Of a stretch of 51,933 nt of DNA, positions 8,250-14,946 are shown one piece after another. Below the pieces are notes generated by a model that saw only the letters and a list, made by a program, of their open reading frames with translations, did no database searches and was not told where the DNA came from. Position numbers and translations under genes: made by a program. This stretch comes from an uncultured Bacteroidales bacterium (lineage in GTDB: Bacteria > Bacteroidota > Bacteroidia > Bacteroidales > UBA932). Location of the stretch: assembly GCA_900545245.1 (NCBI GenBank), contig UQYV01000023.1, positions 1 through 51,933 on the forward strand. The letters are read 5' to 3'. Positions within the stretch are counted from its first letter, which is position 1; each line of letters opens with the position of its first letter.

Positions 8250-9608
8250 ATGCGGATAGTTATTGCAGGAGCAGGAGAAGTCGGCTCGCATCTGGCCAAG
8301 ATGCTGAGCAACGAATCCAATGATATAACGGTCATTGACAGCGACCAGGGCCGTCTTGACAGCTTGTCGGCAATCGCTGACATCGTCACAGTGAACGGAA
8401 ACTCGTCCGAAATCGGAGTGCTTCGCGAAGCCGGTGTGCCGGAGGCGGACCTATTCATCGCCGTGAACCCGTCAGAGTCACAGGACGTGAACATTGTCAG
8501 CGCGATTCTGGCCAAGAAACTCGGCAGCCGCAAAGTCACCGCCCGCGTCAACACCGAGGAATACCTGTCGTTCGAGAACAAGAACATATTTACGGAAATG
8601 GGCATCGATCTGCTCTTCTATCCGGAAAAGATTGCAGCAAATGAAATCGTTGATTTGTTGCGTCACAACGCATCCACTGACTCGATGGATTTCGCGAGAG
8701 GTAGGGTGCAGATGTCCGTGTTCAAAGTGGAGGATGACTCCCCTCTCCTGGATATGAACGTACTGGACTTGAGCCGCCACGCGACGTCTGAAGACCTGCA
8801 GTTCCGCGTCGTCGCCATATCACGGAACAACTCCACGATAATCCCTAAGGTTGACACAAAGTTCAAGTACCACGACCTCGTCTACATCATCTCCAAGCGT
8901 GAAGGCACGCAGATGCTGATGAAACTCATAGGGATGGTGAATCTCGAGGTGAACAAGGTCATGATTCTCGGAGGAAGCCACACTGCGGAGATGGTGGCGC
9001 GCCAAATCATCGGGAAGGTCAATGTCATAAAAATCATCGACAACAACAAGAGCCGCTGTCTTGAACTTTCTGAGACACTGGGAGACAAAGTTGCCGTAAT
9101 CAATGCAGACGGACGAAACTCGGACGTGCTCATAGAGGAGGATATACGCAATTTCGATGCATTCGTTGCGCTCACCGGCTCATCAGAGGCGAACATTCTC
9201 GCCTGTGCTGCGGCAAAAAAACTCGGAATTCCGAGAACCATCGCGGAAGTGGAGAATATCGAATACATTCGACTTGCCGAGGGGATGGGAGTCGACGCCG
9301 TCATAAACAAAAAACTCATCACGGCCAGCCGCATCTTCAGGTTTACGCTGAGCGACAAGGTGCGTTTCATCAAATATATGAACGGGACGAATGCCGAAGT
9401 TCTGGAGTATATCGTCGTCAAGGACGCAAAGATAACCTCCGGCAGCCTAATGGATCTTGACTTTCCGAAGGACGCGATTGTCGGTGGAGTGATTCGCGGC
9501 AACAACTCGTTCATCGCTGTTGGAAGCACTCAGATTCAGGAATATGACCGCGTCGTGGTCTTCGCCTTGCCGGAGGCTGTGAGGGAGGTCGACAAATTCT
9601 TTAAATGA
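8250..9608 (+). CDS. trkA: Trk potassium uptake regulator TrkA
   Basis: 452 residues, the usual two-lobed TrkA length. RCK/TrkA-N domain 1 starts MRIVIAGAGEVGSHLAKM (GxGxxG, NAD(H) binding), followed by a TrkA-C domain (about 140-225). The second TrkA-N domain starts VMILGGSHTAEMVA (about 232), with a second TrkA-C domain to the end. The cytosolic ring gates a TrkH/KtrB-type potassium channel. No trkH gene is seen next to it in this window. It starts 24 bases after the glycosyltransferase gene and may be cotranscribed. Confidence 0.94.
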   Translation: MRIVIAGAGEVGSHLAKMLSNESNDITVIDSDQGRLDSLSAIADIVTVNGNSSEIGVLREAGVPEADLFIAVNPSESQDVNIVSAILAKKLGSRKVTARVNTEEYLSFENKNIFTEMGIDLLFYPEKIAANEIVDLLRHNASTDSMDFARGRVQMSVFKVEDDSPLLDMNVLDLSRHATSEDLQFRVVAISRNNSTIIPKVDTKFKYHDLVYIISKREGTQMLMKLIGMVNLEVNKVMILGGSHTAEMVARQIIGKVNVIKIIDNNKSRCLELSETLGDKVAVINADGRNSDVLIEEDIRNFDAFVALTGSSEANILACAAAKKLGIPRTIAEVENIEYIRLAEGMGVDAVINKKLITASRIFRFTLSDKVRFIKYMNGTNAEVLEYIVVKDAKITSGSLMDLDFPKDAIVGGVIRGNNSFIAVGSTQIQEYDRVVVFALPEAVREVDKFFK

Positions 9609-9912
9609 CAGCGGGGCGCCTAAAAGGCGGCCTGCTTCGTTGCATGTGAATTTCAAATCCTCACAACCATAAGGTTGCTCCGGTGTTGAAATCCCCAGTG
9701 CGCCTTGCATCACATCCTTTTATGCATCCCCTTTCCTTCGGCTGCTTTATTTAATTCTTCAATTATTTTCGAGAGGCGGGAATATGACAAAATGTCATTA
9801 ATTGGGACGCGGCTTGCTCTTTGAGTTAGAGCGGGTGGGTCTGATATGCCCTGATGAGAATTCCGGGCGTATCGGGTCGTGCAATATGTTTGATAAAATG
9901 GAGAAATAAGAT
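9609..9912. other. intergenic region with nested inverted repeats and a palindrome
   Basis: No convincing gene. It holds nested inverted repeats (9624-9629/9701-9706, 9651-9656/9686-9691, 9664-9668/9673-9677) that can fold into one stem with a CAACC-ATAA-GGTTG tip. There is also an exact palindrome ATGACA-AAA-TGTCAT at 9784-9798, and a -7-like box TATGTTTG at 9885-9892, 20 bases before grpE. The palindrome and box are candidates for control of the grpE-dnaJ operon. No CIRCE element is visible. Confidence 0.45.
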
Positions 9913-10551
9913 ATGAGCAAGAACAGGAAACACAACGAGAAAGTTGAGAAAAGGATTGAGGAACAAGAAGTTATTCCTGACGAGAAAGTCGCTGAGAAAA
10001 CTTCCGGGAAGCCTGAGGAAGAGAGCAATGAGAATGAGGAAAAGGCTGCCGATGAAAATAACGAACTGGAGGAACTGAAGAAGTCCACGGCTGAACTGGA
10101 GAAAAAACTGACAGCCACAGGTGACAAGTTGGCCAAAACAGAAGACGCTTATGTCAGGCTGATGGCTGAGTTCGACACATTCAGGCGCCGTACTGCACAG
10201 GAGAAACTGGATATGGTGGCCACAGCGGCCGAAGACACCATCAAGGGAATTCTTGTGGTGCTGGACGACTGCGAAAGGGCGATGAAGGTTCTTGCCGAAT
10301 CCAACGACGCGGCTGCGGCAAAAGAAGGCACGGAACTGATTTACAATAAACTCATGGCCTACCTCAAGAGCAAGGGGCTCACACCGATAGAGGCGATGGG
10401 CACTGACTTCGACACTGACGAGCATGAGGCTGTAGCCCAGTTCCCGGTTGAAGATCCCCAAAAGAAAGGAAAGGTCTTCGACATTGTCCAGACCGGCTAC
10501 AAACTCAACGGCAAAGTGATACGCTTCGCCAAGGTTGTTGTGGGAATTTGA
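9913..10551 (+). CDS. grpE: nucleotide exchange factor GrpE
   Basis: 212 residues. GrpE exchanges ADP for ATP on DnaK. The first 80 residues are highly charged and helical (EVIPDEKVAEKTSGKPEEES, then ELEELKKSTAELEKKLTATG), the GrpE coiled-coil stalk. The globular core carries YVRLMAEFDTFRRRTAQEK and the C-terminal strands VAQFPVEDPQKKGKV and IRFAKVVVG. It is followed after 52 bases by dnaJ, the common grpE-dnaJ arrangement. dnaK is not in the window. Confidence 0.94.
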   Translation: MSKNRKHNEKVEKRIEEQEVIPDEKVAEKTSGKPEEESNENEEKAADENNELEELKKSTAELEKKLTATGDKLAKTEDAYVRLMAEFDTFRRRTAQEKLDMVATAAEDTIKGILVVLDDCERAMKVLAESNDAAAAKEGTELIYNKLMAYLKSKGLTPIEAMGTDFDTDEHEAVAQFPVEDPQKKGKVFDIVQTGYKLNGKVIRFAKVVVGI

Positions 10552-10603
10552 GACTCCCATATGACATCAGTCAATTAGCGAGAAAATAGGAGAAGCGGCA
10601 ATT

Positions 10604-11785
10604 ATGGCAGAAAAGAGAGATTATTATGACGTGCTCGGCGTAGCGAAAACGGCGACGGCCGACGAGATAAAGAAGGCGTACAGAACGCTGGCAATAAAAT
10701 ATCATCCGGACAAAAATCCTGGCAACAAGGAAGCCGAAGAGAAGTTCAAGGAGGCAGCCGAGGCGTATGCTGTGCTCAGCGATCCGGAAAAGAGAAAGAA
10801 GTACGACCAGTTCGGTCATGCCGGCCTTGGAGACAATCCGGGACCTGACTTCAGTGGCGGGTTCGGAGACTTGAACGACATCTTGAACAATTTGTTCGGA
10901 GGCGCGTTCGGAGGGTTCTCCGGAAGTTTCGGCGGCGACGGTGGATTCGGCGGATTCGGCGGATTCGGTGGCGCCCGTCAGCAAGAACGCGTTTCAAGGG
11001 GCAAGGATATTAGGGTTCACGCCCGTCTAACCCTCGAGGAAGTGGTTCGCGGTGTCGAGAAAGAAATCACTATCGAAAGATTCGTGCCTTGTCAGGCATG
11101 CGGTGGCAAAGGCGCAAAGTCAGCTGCCGACATCAAGACCTGTCCGACCTGCAAGGGTACAGGACAATACAAGAGGGTCGTCCAGTCATTCCTCGGACAA
11201 ACGGTCGCCTACTCGCCATGTCCGCAGTGCGGCGGTGAAGGGAAGATTGTGACAAATCCTTGTCCGAGCTGTGGGGGAAGCGGTCTCGTAAGAAAGCGCG
11301 AGACAGTGCGCGTGAAGATTCCCGCAGGAGTCGAGGACGGAATGCAGCTCAGAGTGACAGGGGCCGGAAATGCGGCCAAGAACAATGGAATCAACGGCGA
11401 TCTTCTCGTTGTCATCGACATTGACGCGCACAAGGACTTTGAGCGCAAGGACAACAATCTGTTCTACACTAAGGTGATTTCAGTGACAGACGCGATGCTC
11501 GGATGCGAGGTTGACATCCCGTGTCTCAACGGCACGTCACAGAAGCTCAGGATTGAGCCGGGCACACAGTCCGGCACCGTGCTCACGATGCGCGGCAAGG
11601 GACTTCCGTCCGTGAACAGCTACGGCTGCGGAAATCTCTACGTCAAGATTGGTGTCTGGATTCCGAAGAAACTCAGCCGCGAGAGCAAGGAGCTTGTCGA
11701 GGCGCTCGGAAGGTCTGCGGATGTGGTGCCTAATCCTACACGAGATGACAAGTCTTTCTTTGACAAACTGAAGAACTTGTTCTGA
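10604..11785 (+). CDS. dnaJ: chaperone DnaJ
   Basis: 393 residues, a type I J-protein. The J-domain (1-70) has YHPDKNPGN with the HPD triad that stimulates the DnaK ATPase. A Gly/Phe-rich linker follows (about 80-125), then four zinc-binding CxxCxGxG repeats (CQACGGKG, CPTCKGTG, CPQCGGEG, CPSCGGSG; about 155-230) and the two substrate-binding C-terminal domains. It is encoded downstream of grpE. A hairpin terminator lies 44 bases after the stop. Confidence 0.96.
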   Translation: MAEKRDYYDVLGVAKTATADEIKKAYRTLAIKYHPDKNPGNKEAEEKFKEAAEAYAVLSDPEKRKKYDQFGHAGLGDNPGPDFSGGFGDLNDILNNLFGGAFGGFSGSFGGDGGFGGFGGFGGARQQERVSRGKDIRVHARLTLEEVVRGVEKEITIERFVPCQACGGKGAKSAADIKTCPTCKGTGQYKRVVQSFLGQTVAYSPCPQCGGEGKIVTNPCPSCGGSGLVRKRETVRVKIPAGVEDGMQLRVTGAGNAAKNNGINGDLLVVIDIDAHKDFERKDNNLFYTKVISVTDAMLGCEVDIPCLNGTSQKLRIEPGTQSGTVLTMRGKGLPSVNSYGCGNLYVKIGVWIPKKLSRESKELVEALGRSADVVPNPTRDDKSFFDKLKNLF

Positions 11786-11829
11786 AGGGGCGCTTGACAG
11801 AAAGTTGAATTAGAATGTTAGAATCAGAG

Positions 11830-11860
11830 CCTGAACGGAGAAATCCTTTCAGGTTTTTTT
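11830..11860 (+). terminator. terminator of grpE-dnaJ
   Basis: The stem CCTGAA...TTCAGG (11830-11835/11848-11853) continues inward with GGA-GAAA-TCC after one mismatch and is followed by seven T (11854-11860). The T-run overlaps the stop codon of the convergent gene ending at 11859. Confidence 0.85.
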
Positions 11861-12473
11861 ATTCCCAATCGGTGAGCTTGAGACGAAATTTGATGCTGGT
11901 GGAGAGACGGCCTTCTTCGCCCTTGATGCGGGAGGGAAAGGTGCGACGGGATTCCTCAATGAAGCCGAGCTTGCGGAAGACGTTGCCTTCGGAATCGAAG
12001 CCTGAACGCAGAGGACGGCCAGGAATGGCTGTGGAGATGGCATAGGTCATTATGTCGTCAGGGTGGCGGTCGGTGATGAACGCGTCCAGAAGTTTGCCCA
12101 TACCGCCAATCACACGAGTGTCATCAAGAGAGGCATAGCGTACCCATTCGTAGGAACGCACGGTTCTCCCCTGCTTTTCCCAGCGGCGGGCGTTCGAAAA
12201 CGTTGCCACAGCCACAAGTTCCCCAGACGAGGAGTCGACAGCCATGCGGCTATCACCAGAGATCGCCATTGAGTCCTTGCCGAAAAGCGAACGCAGTTCT
12301 GCGGCCCCCGTGGTTCGCCGGCGAAACAGACCATAGCAGTCTCGGCACGAGGCTTTTCCATAAACATGGTTGGCATCAAGGAACGAATCGGCAGTCTTCC
12401 TGTCGATCTTCCGGACCTCGCAGTTTCTGGCGAACACGGTCCGTGACGTTATTATCGGGTCATTATACTCCAT
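11859..12473 (-). CDS. conserved hypothetical protein, possible GNAT/Mom-like domain
   Basis: 204 residues from the ATG at 12473, chosen over upstream starts because the extra 46 residues look non-coding. Visible blocks: NHVYGKASCRDCYGLF, SGELVAVATFSNARRWEK, SYEWVRYASLDDTRVIGGMG followed by KLLDAFI, HPDDIMTYA, FRKLGFIEESRR. The order 'activity-strand, VGGMGKLL helix, final LGF strand' resembles N-acetyltransferase-like domains found in phage and homing-endonuclease-associated proteins, where xGGxxKL corresponds to the acetyl-CoA loop. This is fold-level resemblance only; substrate unknown. It converges on dnaJ. Confidence 0.6.
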   Translation of the reverse strand: MEYNDPIITSRTVFARNCEVRKIDRKTADSFLDANHVYGKASCRDCYGLFRRRTTGAAELRSLFGKDSMAISGDSRMAVDSSSGELVAVATFSNARRWEKQGRTVRSYEWVRYASLDDTRVIGGMGKLLDAFITDRHPDDIMTYAISTAIPGRPLRSGFDSEGNVFRKLGFIEESRRTFPSRIKGEEGRLSTSIKFRLKLTDWE

Positions 12474-12604
12474 TGCTGCCTCATATCCTCGTAGCGGCGG
12501 TATAATCTGCCATAAGGGATTCCCACGCGAAGATATAAATGCTTTGCATATCCTCAAAACATAAAGACGAAAATCATTTTTTTCAAGAAATATGCGTCCA
12601 AAAA

Positions 12605-12635
12605 TTTGCAAAGTAAAATTTTATTCCTACCTTTG
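12605..12635 (+). promoter_or_regulatory. tRNA-Phe promoter
   Basis: TTTG at 12605-12608, a 19-base spacer, and TACCTTTG at 12628-12635: a full match to the Bacteroidota promoter, with the tRNA starting at 12654. Confidence 0.75.
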
Positions 12636-12653
12636 CAATCCCAAAACGGAAAT

Positions 12654-12726
12654 GGTGCCATAGCTCAGTTGGTAGAGCAAAGGACTGAAAATCCTTGTGT
12701 CCCTAGTTCGATTCTCGGTGGCACCA
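12654..12726 (+). tRNA. tRNA-Phe (anticodon GAA)
   Basis: A complete cloverleaf: acceptor GGTGCCA pairs with TGGCACC (12719-12725), the anticodon loop CTGAAAA contains GAA (phenylalanine), and the T-arm is TAGTTCGATTCTCG. Discriminator A12726; no CCA encoded. Confidence 0.97.
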
Positions 12727-12731
12727 CTTCA

Positions 12732-12768
12732 AACCCCTCTCAGTACATTCTGAGAGGGGTTTTCTTTA
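12732..12768 (+). terminator. tRNA-Phe terminator
   Basis: A perfect 12-bp stem AACCCCTCTCAG/CTGAGAGGGGTT (12732-12743/12750-12761) with loop TACATT, followed by TTCTTT. It starts five bases after the tRNA. Confidence 0.93.
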
Positions 12769-12871
12769 AGATGTGTGCCTAATTGTGTCACCTTCAAGAA
12801 TGACAACCTCAGTACTGAATGCGACAACTACACTAATAATAGTTACAGCTACAAATATGTTCAGTCTTTCT

Positions 12872-12903
12872 TTTGCTATTCTTGCCGTAAAACCTTAAAT
12901 TTG
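12872..12903 (+). promoter_or_regulatory. promoter of the AlbA_2 regulator gene
   Basis: TTTG (12872-12875), a 20-base spacer, TAAATTTG (12896-12903). The predicted transcription start near 12910 lies inside the longer upstream reading of the next gene, which is why the ATG at 12925 is taken as the start. Confidence 0.75.
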
Positions 12904-12924
12904 CAAAGATGTACCGTATCGCTT

Positions 12925-14334
12925 ATGATGGAAGAAACACATATTGTTGAGAATAAGACCATTTGGAAAGATGAATGGTTGGAGTGGATCTGCGGCTTTG
13001 CCAACGCGCAGGGCGGCATCATCAACATCGGCACAGCTGATGACGGTACACCGGTTGGCCTTGACGGCATCAAGTCACTGCTGGAGAAACTGCCCAACAA
13101 GATTATCAACAAGCTAGGCATCGTACCGGATGTCAATAAGCAGACTGTGAGTGGCACCGACTACATTGAGATAGTGGTTCATCCCAGCAACGTGGCCATC
13201 ACTCTTGACGGCGTCATCTACTATCGCAGTGGCGCAACGAATCAGACTCTCCGAGGCGAAGCCCTTGAGCGTTTTCTTCTCTCAAAGATGGGAATGCACT
13301 GGGATGAAATGGAAGTGCCCAATGCCTCCATTGAAAAGGACATCGACCGTGAAGCGATCGACTATTTCCTGAAGAAAGCCGTCGAGGAGGAACGCCTTCC
13401 CGCAGATTCCCTGAAAGACGAGACCCTTACAATCCTCAAAAACCTGCACCTCATCTCTGAGTCCGGCAATCTACGTATCGCGGCCCTCATCCTATTCGGT
13501 TCACATCCCAAGGATTTTGTACGCAATATTGACTTCCGCATTGGCCGATTCATCAGCGACGAATCCGACCTCCTCTTCCAGGATATTATCGAGGGAGACA
13601 TCATCCGGATGGCCGACAGGATTATGAAGGTCCTTCGGTCCAAGTACCTTGTTTCCTATATAGGGTATGAAGGGATGAAGCGCACGGAGCCGTTGGAGAT
13701 TCCGGAAGCAGCTCTGCGCGAGATTATATACAACGCCCTCATTCACAGGCTGTACACCGGCACTTGGGTTCAGATGAAAGTCTATAACGACCGCATTTCC
13801 GTCTGGAACGAAGGCACCTTGCCGGAAGACTTCCCGGTAGAAATGCTGCTGCAGGAGCATTCATCCCGCCAGCGCAATCCGCTCATCGCAAACGTTTTCT
13901 TCCTCGCCGGCTTTGTCGAAACCTGGGGCCGTGGCATCAAGAAGATACGCAGGGCCCTCCAGGGTGTCGGTCTGCCTGATCCCCTCTTTGAGGAAAACTG
14001 CGGCGGCGTGCGAGTCACAATCCAGCGCCCCCGTAACATCGCCAACCTTGGCGCAGTAAGTGGCGATGATTTTAACGACGATTTTTCTACTGAAAATCAG
14101 CGACTTAGCATTTTAGAGCATCAAATGAAACTGGACTTTGGCGATGATTTTGGCGATGAAAAACAGGTCTATACAGTTATCATTGCCTCACCGAAAATCA
14201 GCCAGCCTCAGATAGCCAGAATCACGGGCATTAGTGCGCGTTCTGTATCACGCATCATCAGCCGACTGAAAGAATACGGTTATCTCAAGCGCCTTGGCAG
14301 CGACCGTAAAGGTAGTTGGGAGTGTTTAAGGTAA
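12925..14334 (+). CDS. AlbA_2 (Schlafen-like) putative DNA-binding/ATP-binding regulator
   Basis: 469 residues from the ATG at 12925, 15 bases after the predicted transcription start. The N-terminal AlbA_2 domain contains WLEWICGFANAQGGIINIG and DDGTPVGL; the YYRSGATNQTLRGEAL block (about residues 100-115) closes it. The middle region (EAALREIIYNALIHRLYTG, VWNEGTLPED) matches the GHKL/HATPase-like domain of this family. The C-terminus (about 400-469) is a winged helix with ISQPQIARITGISARSVSRI. Such proteins are common accessory regulators in Bacteroidota; their targets are unknown. An acidic linker repeats the pattern GDDF three times. It stands alone after tRNA-Phe. Confidence 0.85.
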   Translation: MMEETHIVENKTIWKDEWLEWICGFANAQGGIINIGTADDGTPVGLDGIKSLLEKLPNKIINKLGIVPDVNKQTVSGTDYIEIVVHPSNVAITLDGVIYYRSGATNQTLRGEALERFLLSKMGMHWDEMEVPNASIEKDIDREAIDYFLKKAVEEERLPADSLKDETLTILKNLHLISESGNLRIAALILFGSHPKDFVRNIDFRIGRFISDESDLLFQDIIEGDIIRMADRIMKVLRSKYLVSYIGYEGMKRTEPLEIPEAALREIIYNALIHRLYTGTWVQMKVYNDRISVWNEGTLPEDFPVEMLLQEHSSRQRNPLIANVFFLAGFVETWGRGIKKIRRALQGVGLPDPLFEENCGGVRVTIQRPRNIANLGAVSGDDFNDDFSTENQRLSILEHQMKLDFGDDFGDEKQVYTVIIASPKISQPQIARITGISARSVSRIISRLKEYGYLKRLGSDRKGSWECLR

Positions 14335-14344
14335 ACAATACCCC

Positions 14345-14893
14345 TCATTTCCAATGGTAGATAATGTAACTATCTACACCGCTTGTATAATTCCAGTTCA
14401 AATACACATACGGATACATTGCGGGACCTTGGCGAGAGCCTGTAAGTCCAGTGGGAGCTGAAGGTAATGAGGTTGTTGAACCTCCTCAGTTTCCTCCGCC
14501 ACTATTTTCACCACCACTTCCACTTCCACTTCCGCTTCCGCCGCCACTACTTTGAATTGTACAATACGCGGTAGAAGAATAGGAGCTTTTTACATAATTA
14601 TTATTGATCGCGATTACGACAAAATAAAAAGCACCTGCAGAATACGCCGTGAGGTCGGTATAAGTATCAGTTGTACTGTCAAACAAATTCCAAAGCCCAT
14701 TAGAAGAGGATTGAGAATAATACACGTTGTATTTGCTGGCGTTTGAAACTGAATTCCAATAGAGTTTATTATTGTTGGCATAATACTTCAGACGCCTTAC
14801 ACCATCGATGCCAATCGGACAATCGACCTCTATGACCTTTATTCTGAAACCGCCCATAAACGGATAGTCATTCGTGGTTGAGACATAGGGCAC
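14345..14893 (-). pseudogene. fibronectin type III-like surface protein remnant with in-frame stop
   Basis: The minus-strand frame from 14893 to 14486 encodes a fibronectin-III-like domain (NKLYWNSVSNASKYNVYY, AYSAGAFYFVVIAI) and then a Gly/Ser linker. A TGA (14488-14486) interrupts the linker. Past it the same frame continues GGSTTSLPSAPTGLTGS, YVYLNWNYTSGVDSYIIYHW to a stop at 14345, the first part of a second such domain. One base change (GGA to TGA) would explain the break. There is no signal peptide and no ATG, and the 5' side runs into the priA promoter, so the gene is also truncated there. It was probably a secreted or surface protein. Confidence 0.7.
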
Positions 14894-14932
14894 TTTTCTC
14901 CCGCTTCTCTTCAGATTTTCACAGCGATTGAG

Positions 14933-14940
14933 TAACTTTG
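14933..14940 (+). promoter_or_regulatory. -7 promoter box of priA
   Basis: TAACTTTG matches TAnnTTTG and lies only six bases before the ATG at 14947. The predicted transcription start therefore falls at or next to the start codon, implying a leaderless or near-leaderless mRNA. No TTTG is seen at the expected -33 position. Confidence 0.5.
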
Positions 14941-14946
14941 TCGGAT

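Noticed and set aside
9447..9713. Minus-strand frame overlapping the trkA end
   Set aside because: Mostly antisense to trkA; the free part covers the inverted repeats and has no domain.
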